Source: Pontibacter ruber (GTDB lineage Bacteria; Bacteroidota; Bacteroidia; Cytophagales; Hymenobacteraceae). From it: a stretch of 64,000 nucleotides of DNA. The notes below the pieces were generated by a model. The model was not told where the DNA came from. It searched no databases and saw only the letters and a list, made by a program, of their open reading frames with translations. Location of the stretch: contig NZ_JALPRR010000003.1 of NCBI RefSeq assembly GCF_023630205.1, positions 1 through 64,000 of the forward strand, given 5' to 3'. Shown here in pieces: positions 7,840 through 18,500 of this stretch (positions are counted from its first letter, which is position 1; each line of letters begins with the position of its first letter). Made by a program: the position numbers and the translations under genes.

Positions 7840-10800
7840 TTACTCCTGTATACCTGGCACACCAACCGGCATGGCGCTGTGCCAATCGAAGTCCGGAGCT
7901 TTGCGCTTAGTAGGTGCCAGTTCGTCTAGGGTATTGGCGTCGTACAGGCGGCCGTTTCGCATCACATACTTGATAGTATTGGTGTTGCGGATGTTCTCCA
8001 GCGGGTTCTGATCCATGATCACCAGGTCCGCCAGCTTGCCGCTCTCCACAGAGCCGATGTCGCCATCCAGACCAAGCGACTGGGCACCCAGTATAGTGGC
8101 TACTTTCAGGGCATCATGGTTGCTCATGCCACCCGACTGTACTGACCATACTTCCCAGTGGTAACCCAAGCCTTGCAGCTGACCGTGTGAGCCCACCCCA
8201 GCCAGACCACCTGCTTTCACCAGGTTGTTCACGAACTCTGCGTGGCGTGAGAATATGTGCTCTTCTTTGCTGAACCAGCCTGGTCTGCGACGGGCTTTTT
8301 CGTCCAGTTCCAGCTTCGGCGTAAAATAGCTTAATTTCTTATCACCAATCACATTCTCGGTAGCATAGTAGTAGTTCTCCGCCCATGGGCCACCGTAAGA
8401 TACCAGCAGGGTAGGTGTGTATGCCATCTTGGTCTGCGATACGAAGTCCACCACATCTTTGTACAGCGGGTAGATCGGGAAGGAGTGCTCATGGCCCGGA
8501 TACCCGTCGATAGCCTGCGTCATGTTCAGTTTAAAATCAAGACCGCCTTCCGTTGTTGGCATCAGGCCTTGCTCTTTGGCAGCCATGATGATCCACTGTC
8601 GGTGCTGGCGGTTACCCACCAGGTACATCTTGATCGTTTTGGTGTTGTAGTACTCTGAATATTGGCGCAGCACGCTCTTGGCATGGTCGAGACTCTTGAT
8701 GTTATAAGCCCAGTAGCCAACACCAGGACCGGTAGAGTATACTCTTGGACCCAACATTTTACCGGCATCCACCATATCGGCATAGGTTAACACGTCGGTG
8801 GTGGCGGTTTGCGGGTCGCGGGTGGTGGTTACGCCGTAAGCCAGGTTAGCGGCATAGATCCATACCTGGTTGGTGTGCACGCCCCAGCGTGGCCACATGT
8901 GCGCGTGGGTATCTACAAAGCCCGGTGCAATGGTCTTGCCTTTCACATCCATTACCGTCGCGCCTTTTGGTGCAGTCAACGTACCAGAAGCACCTACAGC
9001 CTTGATGCGGTTGTTCTCGATCAGGATATCGCCGCTTTCGATCACTTCATCACCCTTCATGGTAATGATGCGCGCACCCTGCAATAAGATGATACCCTGC
9101 GGAATGTCGCGGTCTACCTGAATGGCGATTTTGGTTTCTTTCGGCTTGTAGTTCTCAATCTTAATGGCCTCTTTTTCCTTGCGGGTGCTGTCGGTTTTGG
9201 CACTATCTACACGAACAGAAATCGTCTTCTCCTCTTTGGCCAGCTCGGCAGCTGTTTGCTTGGCTCTGGCCTCGTCTAAGTTATAGGCAAAGAAGCCGTT
9301 GCCAATCGACCAGTACACCGTCTTGCCATCCGCAGACCAGCTCGGGAATTGCCCACCAATATCGGTCAGTTTCCAGCTTGGGAACTGCGAGCTGGTTACT
9401 TCCGCTACAGAAATAGTTGGGGTTTCGCCGCCCACTTTCGGGATTGTAACTACATAGATCTCGTTGTTGATGAGGGCTAGGGCTTTGTCACCCACAGGGG
9501 CTTTGATCAGGGTAGAAGCATTAGAAGGTTTCTGCTCCGGCTCGCGCTCGTTCAGGTGCAGGTTGTGGCTCATCTCCTCTTCCAGCATATCAGCAAAGCT
9601 GCCGTACGTGGTGATACCCTTCACCTTCACATACGATTTCTTGTCGGTACCATCCCAGCGGATCGAGATCAATCCATCAGCAGGAGAGTAGAGGTAAATG
9701 CGTTCGTTTTCGCCTTTCACAAAGTGCGGGTTGGCACCCAGCGTTGCTTTCTTGATGAACGTGCTCTCGCCACCTTTAGCCGGAATCCAGTTGATGGACT
9801 GGCGTGAATCGAAAGCACCCGGACCTACTGCTTCGCGGTAGGCCTGAGAAGAGCCTTTTACGAACACGATCTTGTCGCCTTTCGGGGACCAAACCGGCTC
9901 CTGGAACACCGCATTCTCTTTGGTTAATTTTTCCGGTTTGCCTTTGCCATTGGCGTTGATCTTATGGATAGCGCCACCTGTTTTTTCATGCCAGGTAACG
10001 TAGGCAATGCTCTTTCCGTCCGGCGACCAGGTTGGCTGTGCTTCGGTATACTCCGCGTCTGTCAGGCGTTTCGGTGTGCCGTTCGGATAATCCATGATGT
10101 ACAGGCGATCCAGGGCAGTGAACACCACGCGCTTTCCGTCCGGCGATACAGCGGCATCACGGATTTGCGTTACGGTCATCTGCTTGTCGTCCTTGATCGG
10201 GTACTTGAACGATACCTGCGGACCTACTTCCAGCTCTGTTTCTACAGAAAACGGAATTTCTTTGGCTGTACCGCCATTCATTGGCAGTCGGTAAATTTTA
10301 CCACCGTAAGAAGCAATCAGCTCTTTGCTGTCCGGTGTGAACGACATGGCAGGCAACACGCCAAGCGGTGCAATAGATTCCTGCTCGTCGCGCTGTACCG
10401 GGTAAGCGAGCCATTTCTCGTTACCGGTTTTCAGGTTCTGGGCAATAAGGCCTGTTTTGTCGTTGTAACGGGTACCGTATACCAGCCAGGTGCCATCCGG
10501 AGAAAGGGTAGGAGAGAAGGCAGATCCGTAGCGGGATGTTTTGGTGTCGGTCTCACCGGTTTCGCGGTCGAAGGTGGCGAGTTGGTATTGCGGCAATTGT
10601 GCGTTATAGTTCCAGGCGCCTTTGCGCTGTGCGTACCAGATGTAGCGACCGTCGTTGCTTACAGTAGGCTCAATGGTTTTCAGCTCATCCGGCTTGCTCA
10701 GGATCTGCACACCGCTGCCGCCATCCTTGTGGTACAAGTATAGTTTCAGGTTACGCTTGCCCTTGGAGGCAACCACATACTCGCCGTCCGGCGTCCACTC

Positions 10801-11265
10801 CGCAGATTGGTAGTTCTCGTTTTTGCTTTTGGAAATCTGCTTTGCCTTTTTTGTTTTCAGGTCGATGGTCCACACGTTGTCGGAGCCGTCGCGGTCAGAA
10901 ACGAAAAGGATGGATTTACCATCGGGGCTGAACTTTGGCTGCGTGTCGAAAGACATGCCTGTGGTAAGCTGCTGTGCTTTGCCGCCTGCTATCGGGAGCA
11001 GGTACAGGTCGCCGAGCATGTCGAACACCAGGTTGCTGCCATCGGGGCTCACGTCCAGCGCCAGCCAGGAACCCTCGCTTGTATTGATTTTGATTTTGCG
11101 GGCAGCCGCCAGCGGGAGGTCTTTTTTCTCCTCCTTTTTGACTTCCGGCTTTTTAGCAGTACCGGCATCCTGGGCAAGGGTTGGCTCCAGGAACAAGCCC
11201 AGCGAGCACAGCACCAGCAAGGACTTTTTCCAACGTCCGCCACTGCGAAGTATAACTTGCTTCAT
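7840..11265 (-). CDS. Exported beta-propeller/amidohydrolase fusion
   Basis: The protein has 1141 residues. A Sec signal (about 1-31, ending EPTLAQ) precedes a Lys/Glu linker. Residues ~60-690 hold two TolB/WD40-like PD40 propeller stretches, with repeated SPDGKSILFVSDRDG-type blades (SPDG, TPDG, SPKGDKIVF). From ~730 to 1110 there is an amidohydrolase domain. It opens with GARIITMKGDEVIESGDILIENNRI, has the metal motif HAH in FVDTHAHMWPRWG, GVTTTRDP, a later HEHSFP and GSHGQLQGLGYHWE, and closes with the composite barrel SGKLADLVIMDQNPL. This architecture recurs in Bacteroidota as exported imidazolonepropionase-like or dipeptidase-like hydrolases; the substrate is unknown. It has its own terminator and a 220-bp spacer before the next gene. 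Confidence 0.88.
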   Translation of the reverse strand: MKQVILRSGGRWKKSLLVLCSLGLFLEPTLAQDAGTAKKPEVKKEEKKDLPLAAARKIKINTSEGSWLALDVSPDGSNLVFDMLGDLYLLPIAGGKAQQLTTGMSFDTQPKFSPDGKSILFVSDRDGSDNVWTIDLKTKKAKQISKSKNENYQSAEWTPDGEYVVASKGKRNLKLYLYHKDGGSGVQILSKPDELKTIEPTVSNDGRYIWYAQRKGAWNYNAQLPQYQLATFDRETGETDTKTSRYGSAFSPTLSPDGTWLVYGTRYNDKTGLIAQNLKTGNEKWLAYPVQRDEQESIAPLGVLPAMSFTPDSKELIASYGGKIYRLPMNGGTAKEIPFSVETELEVGPQVSFKYPIKDDKQMTVTQIRDAAVSPDGKRVVFTALDRLYIMDYPNGTPKRLTDAEYTEAQPTWSPDGKSIAYVTWHEKTGGAIHKINANGKGKPEKLTKENAVFQEPVWSPKGDKIVFVKGSSQAYREAVGPGAFDSRQSINWIPAKGGESTFIKKATLGANPHFVKGENERIYLYSPADGLISIRWDGTDKKSYVKVKGITTYGSFADMLEEEMSHNLHLNEREPEQKPSNASTLIKAPVGDKALALINNEIYVVTIPKVGGETPTISVAEVTSSQFPSWKLTDIGGQFPSWSADGKTVYWSIGNGFFAYNLDEARAKQTAAELAKEEKTISVRVDSAKTDSTRKEKEAIKIENYKPKETKIAIQVDRDIPQGIILLQGARIITMKGDEVIESGDILIENNRIKAVGASGTLTAPKGATVMDVKGKTIAPGFVDTHAHMWPRWGVHTNQVWIYAANLAYGVTTTRDPQTATTDVLTYADMVDAGKMLGPRVYSTGPGVGYWAYNIKSLDHAKSVLRQYSEYYNTKTIKMYLVGNRQHRQWIIMAAKEQGLMPTTEGGLDFKLNMTQAIDGYPGHEHSFPIYPLYKDVVDFVSQTKMAYTPTLLVSYGGPWAENYYYATENVIGDKKLSYFTPKLELDEKARRRPGWFSKEEHIFSRHAEFVNNLVKAGGLAGVGSHGQLQGLGYHWEVWSVQSGGMSNHDALKVATILGAQSLGLDGDIGSVESGKLADLVIMDQNPLENIRNTNTIKYVMRNGRLYDANTLDELAPTKRKAPDFDWHSAMPVGVPGIQE

Positions 11266-11485
11266 GTAAAGGTTAGTAGAGTTTAGTGTTTATGAAGTTC
11301 TGAAATTAGCAAAATATTCCAAAAACCTGTTCGGAATTATATCAACTGCCGAAAAGTATAGCCTGCACGTACTTTTTCATGGATGAACCCCTGCAAACAG
11401 CCTGAAAACTGAACAGCCAGTGCCGGCTGCTTTTAAGTATAGCGGCCAGCTCTGGCTGTCGTCAAACAAAAGGGTATACCCTATG

Positions 11486-12142
11486 TTATTGTCTGGCCTG
11501 TACTGCTTCAGTGCCAACCTTTATGTTAAGCGGGTTGTAGCTGCTGTTTGGCACTACCACCAGGCCGTGCAGTGTTTCCCCTGGCAGGATCTGCTTGTTG
11601 GCAATGTTGTAGCGCTCCAGGTTCTGCAGCATCTGCTGATTTGCGCCGCCTGCTCTTATCATGTTGAAAAGCGTAAGCCCGGGGCCCAGAATTACTCCTA
11701 TTGGGAATGAGCCTGTTTCGGTTACCTGACCGTTCACCATTTCAGTAGAAGTAATTTTAGTGAATGTAAAACCTAGGTAAAGCAGGTAAATAGGTACGCC
11801 TTGCTTTAACCTGGCGTGAGCAACGTTCGGATCGAGCGGAGTAAACTGGTTTTCGCCAGAGAAAAACTTTACATCGTTAGAGACATTTATGGCCTGATCT
11901 GAATTATTGGTAAGTTTTACCGCTACTACCTGTACAAAATTGCGACTTTCCTTCTTCACATATTTCTTGTTTCCACGCTCAGCCAACACACCATGTTTGT
12001 ACTGTAGCACCACGTTGTTGCTTTCTGATTTGGCTGAATAGGTTATGTTTTCAGGCGTGACAGCCTTGTAGCTGGAGGCACAGCTGCTTAAAAGTACTAC
12101 TGTTGCTACAAAAGCAAATGTTTGAGTAAAAAATGTTCTCAT
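11486..12142 (-). CDS. Unknown lipoprotein
   Basis: The 218-residue protein has a lipoprotein signal (VATVVLLSSC, Cys about 21). The body is mostly beta, with VVAVKLTNNSDQAINVSNDVKFF (about 70-95) reading like an Ig-like or FxLD strand pattern. A hydrophobic stretch IYLLYLGFTFTKI follows, then a glycine-rich segment (FPIGVILGPGLTLFNMIRAGGANQQM). It ends with a beta segment LHGLVVVPNSSYNPLNIKV. Such proteins are common in Bacteroidota and uncharacterised; it is probably attached to a membrane facing the periplasm. It lies 208 bp after the TPR kinase on the same strand, with no sign of a shared job. Confidence 0.75.
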   Translation of the reverse strand: MRTFFTQTFAFVATVVLLSSCASSYKAVTPENITYSAKSESNNVVLQYKHGVLAERGNKKYVKKESRNFVQVVAVKLTNNSDQAINVSNDVKFFSGENQFTPLDPNVAHARLKQGVPIYLLYLGFTFTKITSTEMVNGQVTETGSFPIGVILGPGLTLFNMIRAGGANQQMLQNLERYNIANKQILPGETLHGLVVVPNSSYNPLNIKVGTEAVQARQ

Positions 12143-12350
12143 AAAAGCTGGATAAAAGATTGAAAAATTTGAGACTTCTAAATTATAGGAATATCATATA
12201 TAGTGTATCTGTTGTTATGAAAATTAAATGAAATTATTTTACCACTTGCAGCTCGAGTGCTAGTGGTACTGGGATAGAGAAATAAAGGGTACAAACAGTT
12301 ATATGCAGCTGTACAGTAATTGCAGAAGGTGTAGGTGTGTAAGGGTGAAT

Positions 12351-14381
12351 TTAGACTAGCTGAAGTTCATGTTCGCTTGCACTAAGGGCGGGGGCATCGC
12401 AGTTCTGAGATACAATTGCAGCCACAGGAAGTGTAAACTCGAACCTGCTTCCCTTACCAGGAGTACTTACAACCCGGATGGTGCCGCCATTCTGCTCTAC
12501 AAAATCCTTGCAGAGCGCCAGCCCCAGGCCGCTGCCTTTTTCGTTGGCAGTGCCTTTGCTGGTATAGCTGCTGTGGCCGAATAGTTTTTGCTGCACTTCT
12601 TCGCTCATGCCAATGCCGGTGTCCTCTACTGAAATATGCAGCATTCCGTCTTTTTGGGTAGCTGCGAGCGTTACCTCTCCGCCTATATTGCAGAATTTTA
12701 TACCGTTCGAAAGAAGGTTACGCAGCACCAGCCGCACCATTTCTTTGTCAGCCAGGGCTACAGGATCTGCAGCAATATGGTTTATCAGTTTAATATCCTT
12801 GCTGATGGCCTGCGGTGCCAGCAGGCGTATGTTCTCGTTTGCCAATTCCTGTATGGCAATCGGTACCCGGTTTACTTCAAAGCCCCGCATTTGTGCCCTG
12901 GCCCAGTCAAATAGGTTGTCCAGCATCCAAAGTACGTTTTGCTGTCCGCTAACAAGGCTGTTGAAAAGCTGCTGTTGCTTGTCGGCCGGCACTTTGCCCA
13001 TGGCCATCACGTGGAGCAACCCTTTCAGGGAAACAAGCGGGCCGCGCAGGTCATGCGCGATCACGGAGAAAAGTTTGTCTTTTATGCCGTTGAGGCGCTC
13101 CAGTTCTTCTTTCTGTTTCTGAAGCTGCGCTGCCTGCAGGGTGAGTACTTCCTGGTGCTCGTTCAGTGCCAGGTTGCTCTGTGTTATCAGCTCATTTTTC
13201 TGGGTCAGCATGTTGTTGATGTGGCGCAGCCGCTGCCTGCCCCTGAAAAAAACAAACGCCACCACGCAGACCAAAAGCAGCAAGGCAATAATAAAATACT
13301 GAACAATGCTTTTATGCTCAAGCTCTTCCTGGTGCAGCTTGTGTTCTATTTTAAGTTCGAGGTTTTCCTTATCCTTCCGGGCTGTTTCATACTTTACCTG
13401 TACCTGTGCAATCTGGTTTGCAACCTGCTCATTTTTGATGCTGTCGTTGTAAACTGTATAAAGCGAAAGGTATTCGTGCGCCTTTACAAAGTTGCCCGTT
13501 TTGGTATAAATCTTATCCAGGAGGGCTGCCGTAATGCGTATCTCATCCCTGCCCTCGTATTTTTTTGCCAGATCCAGACTGGCATGCGCATCCTTCAGTG
13601 CTTTGTCGTATTGCTTGGCTACCAAGTACGCCTCGGCTTTTCCGCGCAGGATGTATACCTTATCGTGGAGACTGTTTATCTTTTCAGTATAAGGTAATGC
13701 TTTGTTGAAATAGGCAAGAGCGGTAGCATGGTCGCCTTTGCCTGTGTAAGCGATGCCGATGTTAATAAGGCAGATAAGTATACCTTGCGTGTCCTGGAGT
13801 TTCTCTTTTAGCGGAAGGCTGCGTTTGTAGTAAGCCAGGGAGCGGTCGAAATTTTCCTGTGCCAGGTGTATGTTACCGATGTTGTTGAGTATGCCACTGA
13901 GCAAGGTTGTATCGCGGGTGCGTGTAGCGATGGAAAGCGCTTTCTCATAGATAGGCAATGCCTTTTTATACTCTGCCTGGCTGTTATGGATGTTGGCAAT
14001 GTTGTTGTAACTGGCACCTATACCTACTGAGTCGCGGACCTGCTCTCTTATCTTAAGTGCTTTGTAGTACAGATTGATCGCTTTTTCATAATCTCCCAAT
14101 ACATAGTAACCAGCACCTTCTGAGTTGTACGCCTTTGCGAGTGCTTTCTTATCTCCATACTTTGCCGCAAGCACTACTGCTTTTTTGCTGCTGTCTACAG
14201 CTGCCTTCGGGTTGGAGTTGCGAAGCTCCTTACTGACATCCAGTAAGTTTTCGATCTTCTGATCTGTTACTGCAGTTTGTTGCTCTGCCTGTGATTGCTT
14301 TACAATGTTTTTGTCCTGAGGGCCAAAAAGCGGAAGAAAGAGAAACAACCTGGTAAGAACAAGGAGCATCATAAAAGGCAA
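12351..14381 (-). CDS. TPR-domain membrane histidine kinase
   Basis: The 676-residue protein starts with a hydrophobic segment (signal or membrane anchor, 1-20). Six or so tetratricopeptide repeats follow (about 50-320), recognisable by A-x-x-Y-x-x-G-x-Y-x-x-A patterns such as [20 protein letters not shown]. After a coiled coil there is a membrane helix (about 362-382, [18 protein letters not shown]) and a second coiled coil. The HisKA domain carries [14 protein letters not shown], with the phospho-acceptor His near residue 441. HATPase_c follows, with an N-box and the [24 protein letters not shown] glycine loops. It is a periplasm- or surface-sensing kinase typical of Bacteroidota. No response regulator is adjacent, so it is an orphan kinase here. 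Confidence 0.9.
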   Translation of the reverse strand: MPFMMLLVLTRLFLFLPLFGPQDKNIVKQSQAEQQTAVTDQKIENLLDVSKELRNSNPKAAVDSSKKAVVLAAKYGDKKALAKAYNSEGAGYYVLGDYEKAINLYYKALKIREQVRDSVGIGASYNNIANIHNSQAEYKKALPIYEKALSIATRTRDTTLLSGILNNIGNIHLAQENFDRSLAYYKRSLPLKEKLQDTQGILICLINIGIAYTGKGDHATALAYFNKALPYTEKINSLHDKVYILRGKAEAYLVAKQYDKALKDAHASLDLAKKYEGRDEIRITAALLDKIYTKTGNFVKAHEYLSLYTVYNDSIKNEQVANQIAQVQVKYETARKDKENLELKIEHKLHQEELEHKSIVQYFIIALLLLVCVVAFVFFRGRQRLRHINNMLTQKNELITQSNLALNEHQEVLTLQAAQLQKQKEELERLNGIKDKLFSVIAHDLRGPLVSLKGLLHVMAMGKVPADKQQQLFNSLVSGQQNVLWMLDNLFDWARAQMRGFEVNRVPIAIQELANENIRLLAPQAISKDIKLINHIAADPVALADKEMVRLVLRNLLSNGIKFCNIGGEVTLAATQKDGMLHISVEDTGIGMSEEVQQKLFGHSSYTSKGTANEKGSGLGLALCKDFVEQNGGTIRVVSTPGKGSRFEFTLPVAAIVSQNCDAPALSASEHELQLV

Positions 14382-14695
14382 AACTTGGATTGGGGAAAGT
14401 ATAAACTATCTGTCTTTTGATCAGCAAGTTAAAATAAAATTTTCTGTAATATAGCGACTATGCAATATTTATTAACAGATTAATACCTGTTGGTGCCCGG
14501 AAGCAGGTAAGAAAATGTCAGGAGTGTTTTTCTGTTGGGTTAAAATATCGAAGACAGCTCAATAGATATGTAGTTTTATTTGTTTTAGCAGGTTTGCTTG
14601 GGATATTCAGACGGAGGGAGCTATGCAACCCTCTCGGCACGTTTGAGCCAACTTCTTTTGAAAAAAAGCAGAGTTGTTACCGGCCGCAAAGTATA

Positions 14696-14733
14696 TACCC
14701 CTGGCACGAGCGTAGCTGATCGTGCCAGGGGTA
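14696..14733. terminator. Perfect 14-bp hairpin after sbcC
   Basis: TACCCCTGGCACGA (14696-14709) and its exact complement (14720-14733) enclose the loop GCGTAGCTGA. It is 25 bp past the sbcC stop. There is no T-run on either side, so it may be a Rho-assisted or mRNA-stabilising hairpin, or a REP-like element, rather than a classic terminator. The rest of the 14382-14757 spacer shows nothing else. Confidence 0.55.
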
Positions 14734-14757
14734 CAGGTTGATGAAAATTCTGAATAG

Positions 14758-17700
14758 CTAACTTACCACTTCTACTTTACTTACACCACCGGGCTGTTTC
14801 TGAACACGAATCTGTGTACTGATCCGCTCTTTTAGTGCCTCTACGTGGGAAATGATGCCGATCATTTTCCCGCTGGACTGCAGGTTATCCAGGGTAGAAA
14901 TAGCAGCCTCCAGCGTGTCGGAGTCGAGCGTGCCAAAGCCCTCATCAATAAACAGCGAATTGATCTGCGTGCGGCGGCCGGCCAGGTCAGAAAGGCCCAG
15001 TGCTAGCGCCAGGCTTACCAGGAAGCTTTCACCGCCGGATAGGGTGTTCATCGGGCGAACGGCTTCGGCCTGGTACGTATCCACGATCAGCAGCTCCAGG
15101 TCTTCGTCGGATGATTTTAGAATGCGGTAGCGGTCGTTTAGCTTCTGCAGGTGGCGGTTGGCCAGCTCCACTAATCTTGCCAGGGTAAGCCCCTGCGCAA
15201 AGCGGCTGAACTTGTTGCCGTCGGCAGAGCCGATCAGGTTGGATAGCTGATCCCAGCGGTTGCATTCCTGCTGCTGTACCTGCAGTTGCCCGGCCAGTTC
15301 GCGGTTCTTTTCGCGTTGCTGTTTGTCCTGTTCCAGCAACTGCTCATACCTGGCACGCGTGGCGATCAGTTCGCGCTGTTGTTGGGTTTTCTCCAGGTAT
15401 AGTTTCTGCAGGTTTTCTATACTTTGAGTCGTCAGGTTTCTGGCCCTGGCCTGTTCCAGCTCGTGCTGTACATCTGCCAGCGTACGGCGTAGCTCGGTCA
15501 GGTGCTTTTCTGTTTGTGCTTTCAGGTTGGCCAGCCGGTCGGCTTCGTCGCGGTTCAGCAGCATCTGGCTCAGCATTTCTATGGTTTCGATACCCTGCTG
15601 CTTCAGCACGCGCAGTAGCCCGTCGCGCAGCTCATCGAGCATCGATTTATTTTGCTGATGTGCCTGCTTACACTCCTGCTGGCGCTGGCGGCTTTCCTGC
15701 AGTTCCTGTTGCTTGCGCTGGTGGGCAGCTCGGGCTTCTTCGGCCTGGGCAGCGCGCGTTTTCAGTTCGTGCTGCGCACGCTGGCGCTCCTGCTGCGGGT
15801 CTTTGTCGCCAAACAAGCGGGTACGCTCTTCTTTTAACTGCGTGAGTTGTGCGTGTGTGTCTTTCAGGTTTTGCTGACGCGTTGTAAGCTCCAGTGTTTT
15901 CTCCTGCACCTTGGCAGCCAGGTTTTTCACAAGCTCCTTCAGCTCGATGTACTTTTCGCGCATGGCCTCAAGTGCCTGCTGCTTTAGCAGGTAGTCGGCA
16001 GCCTGTTGCTCCAGCGTTTTCAAGAGATTCGTGCGTGTTTCCGGGCTATACTTTTGGTTATAAGTAGCGGCAAAAGATTCGGCCATTTGCGTGTGCGCCC
16101 GCTGCTGTTCCTGCTCATCGGTAAGCGCGGTTTGCAGCTTCTGTAGTTGCAACTGCAGGTGCTTCTCCGACTGTGCAAGCTGGTTGATTTGTGCCTGTAC
16201 CTGTAATTGTGCTTCGCGCTGCTGCTGCGTTTGCTGGTTTATACTTTCCAGTTCGCGGCTTAAGGCGCGTGCCTGGGAAAGCGACTGCTGCAGCTGGCCA
16301 AGTGCCTGTTGTTGCGACTGCAGGTAATGCTCTAGTTTTTCGGTTTCTTCTATATTTATACTTGCATCCGGGGCTGTAGCTGCAAAAATCTGGCGCAGCC
16401 TGTTGAGCTCGGCCTCAGTTTCGGTTTTAGCAGTTGTTGCCAGCTGTGTTTTTTGCTGCACTGTGTTGAGTTGCAGCTGCAGCGCATGTATACCTTGCTG
16501 TAACTCCGTTACCAGTACCTGTTGTTTGTCCCTTTTTTGGACCTCTTCCGGTAGGCTGATGGTATAGTTATTTTCTACGAAAGGATGGTGCTCCGATCCG
16601 CACAGCGGGCAGGGGTGATCAGGTTGCAGGGTATGGCGCGCCTCCTCATACTTCTGTATCTGTTGCTGCAGCTGTACCAGTTTCTGCAGGTCCTCTAGAC
16701 GTTCCAGAGACTCGGTATACTTCTGCTGCGTAGCCTCCAACTGAGCAGCATGTTCTTTTGTTTCCTGCTCGTGCCGGGTTAGCAGTTGAGTAAGCTCCTG
16801 TAATTTCTGCTGTAGGGATGTATGTTGTTTTGCCAGTTCCAGCAGCTTCTCAAATCGGGCTAGCAGCAGCGGCTGCTCCTGTGCCGAACGCTCCAGTTCC
16901 TCAAGGGTTCTTTCTGAAAGTATGGCTTGGAGCTGTGTTAGTTTCTCCTGTTTCTGATGCTCAAAAGCCTGGAGTTGGGCTTCTGTTCGCTGCTGTTTTA
17001 TACCTTGCGCTTCGCGCTGTTTTGCCTCCTGCTGCAGTTGGGTTTGTAGCTCCTGCTGCTCCTGTTGGCTGCGCCTGATACGCTGCTCAACCTCATGCAG
17101 GTCTCGGAGGATCTGTCGGAACTCCGGCAGATGCTCGCGCAGATCCTGCAACCCGGCATGCTGCTGCAGCCAGTTTTTAGAGGCCGTAGCTTCTTGGGTT
17201 AGCTTGTCGAGCTCCTGTTCTTTTGTTTGCAGCAGTGCCTGTTCCAGCTTCAACGCTTCCTCGAAAGCCACATAGCTGGTTTTATCTTTCAGGTAAGTTT
17301 CCCGAATTGTATGCAGCTGGTGATCGAGCCTGGTTGCCTGTACCAGAACGGGTTCCAGTTTCTGCAATGCTTCTTCCTGCTGCTGGTGCGCTTTGCCTGC
17401 TTCGGTGGCAACACTGCCGCTTAGCTCTACTTCCGCCTCCAGCACAGGAATGCGCTGCACTAATGTGTCGAGTTGAGACTGTACCTGCACCAGCTGCCCG
17501 TTTGTTACTTCGATGCGTGTCAGCTGGCTTTCATACTGGCGGGCCTGCTCGTGTTGCTGCAGTTTCTGGAAATCAGGCTGCAGGCTTTCCAGCTTTTGCT
17601 CCTGTGCCTGCAGGGATACCTGCTGCCGTTCGGCTCTTTCCTGCAATTGCGTAACCTGCTGCAGCCACTGCACCTGTTCCTGCAGCGTTTTGGTCTCCTG

Positions 17701-18402
17701 ATCAAGTGTGGTTTCCTGTGCGGTAAGTTCGGCTATACTTTGTTCGTAGCCCTGGCGCTGCTCTTCGGGGAGTAATTTACTGTCCTGCAGGCGGCGCTCC
17801 AGCTCCTCTTTCTTCTGACGTTCTGTTTTGGCTTTTTCATAGGCAAAGCGCGAGATGTCGGAGTAGATGCCCGTGTCGGTGATCTTCTCGAGCAAACTGC
17901 TGCGCTCATTAGGGTTGGCTTTCAGGAAACGGGCAAAGTCGCCCTGCGAGAGCATGACAGAGCGCAAAAACTGGCTGTAATCCAAACCGCAGATCTCGGC
18001 TACCTTGTCGGGTACCTGGCTAGGCTTCAGGTCAAAAAGCTCGTTGGCCTCACAGTCAAAAAGCTCCATGTGCACGGCCTGGATCTTGCCATCTACCTTG
18101 CCCCGGCTGCGGCGCAGGTGCCACTTGGATCGGTATACTTTGCCATTAGCTTCAAACTCCACCTCGGCGTAGGATTCTGCCGTGTGGCGTGTCATCAGTT
18201 CCAGTGGCTTATCGGTGCTGTGGCGGTGCACCATCCCGTACAACCCTACCGTGATCGCATCCAGGATCGTAGTTTTGCCGGCACCTGTTGGTCCGGTAAT
18301 GGCAAACAAGCCGGCGTCGGCCAATGGACTTTGGTCGAAACGGATCTCATGTTCACCCTTCAGCGAGTTCAGGTTCAGGAAGCGTACGGCAAGAATTTTC
18401 AT
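14758..18402 (-). CDS. sbcC: SbcC, ATPase subunit of the SbcCD (Mre11-Rad50-like) nuclease
   Basis: The 1214-residue Rad50/SMC-type ATPase partners SbcD to cleave DNA hairpins and process blocked double-strand ends in the cytoplasm. The N-terminal Walker A is GPTGAGKTT (37-45). Very long Gln/Glu/Leu-rich coiled coils run from about 170 to 1030, broken by the zinc-hook CPLC in HPCPLCGSEHHP (near residue 598). The C-terminal half carries the ABC signature LSGGESFLVSLALALGL (about 1120) and Walker B LFIDEGFGTLD (about 1150). Length and order are normal. Unusually, its partner gene sbcD does not abut it: a 461-codon A+T-rich gene sits between them on the same strand. Confidence 0.96.
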   Translation of the reverse strand: MKILAVRFLNLNSLKGEHEIRFDQSPLADAGLFAITGPTGAGKTTILDAITVGLYGMVHRHSTDKPLELMTRHTAESYAEVEFEANGKVYRSKWHLRRSRGKVDGKIQAVHMELFDCEANELFDLKPSQVPDKVAEICGLDYSQFLRSVMLSQGDFARFLKANPNERSSLLEKITDTGIYSDISRFAYEKAKTERQKKEELERRLQDSKLLPEEQRQGYEQSIAELTAQETTLDQETKTLQEQVQWLQQVTQLQERAERQQVSLQAQEQKLESLQPDFQKLQQHEQARQYESQLTRIEVTNGQLVQVQSQLDTLVQRIPVLEAEVELSGSVATEAGKAHQQQEEALQKLEPVLVQATRLDHQLHTIRETYLKDKTSYVAFEEALKLEQALLQTKEQELDKLTQEATASKNWLQQHAGLQDLREHLPEFRQILRDLHEVEQRIRRSQQEQQELQTQLQQEAKQREAQGIKQQRTEAQLQAFEHQKQEKLTQLQAILSERTLEELERSAQEQPLLLARFEKLLELAKQHTSLQQKLQELTQLLTRHEQETKEHAAQLEATQQKYTESLERLEDLQKLVQLQQQIQKYEEARHTLQPDHPCPLCGSEHHPFVENNYTISLPEEVQKRDKQQVLVTELQQGIHALQLQLNTVQQKTQLATTAKTETEAELNRLRQIFAATAPDASINIEETEKLEHYLQSQQQALGQLQQSLSQARALSRELESINQQTQQQREAQLQVQAQINQLAQSEKHLQLQLQKLQTALTDEQEQQRAHTQMAESFAATYNQKYSPETRTNLLKTLEQQAADYLLKQQALEAMREKYIELKELVKNLAAKVQEKTLELTTRQQNLKDTHAQLTQLKEERTRLFGDKDPQQERQRAQHELKTRAAQAEEARAAHQRKQQELQESRQRQQECKQAHQQNKSMLDELRDGLLRVLKQQGIETIEMLSQMLLNRDEADRLANLKAQTEKHLTELRRTLADVQHELEQARARNLTTQSIENLQKLYLEKTQQQRELIATRARYEQLLEQDKQQREKNRELAGQLQVQQQECNRWDQLSNLIGSADGNKFSRFAQGLTLARLVELANRHLQKLNDRYRILKSSDEDLELLIVDTYQAEAVRPMNTLSGGESFLVSLALALGLSDLAGRRTQINSLFIDEGFGTLDSDTLEAAISTLDNLQSSGKMIGIISHVEALKERISTQIRVQKQPGGVSKVEVVS

Positions 18403-18500
18403 GGGAGTAATGAATATTTAATCAATTCAAATAGTGCAAATATGATGAACTGCACATATTCGGCATAAATGCGAGAGCGTAAGCTAATACTAAATATATA

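Noticed and set aside
15516..17775. Many open frames on the plus strand opposite sbcC
   Set aside because: Low-complexity Ala/Leu/Cys/Ser strings produced by the Gln/Leu-rich coiled-coil codons on the other strand.
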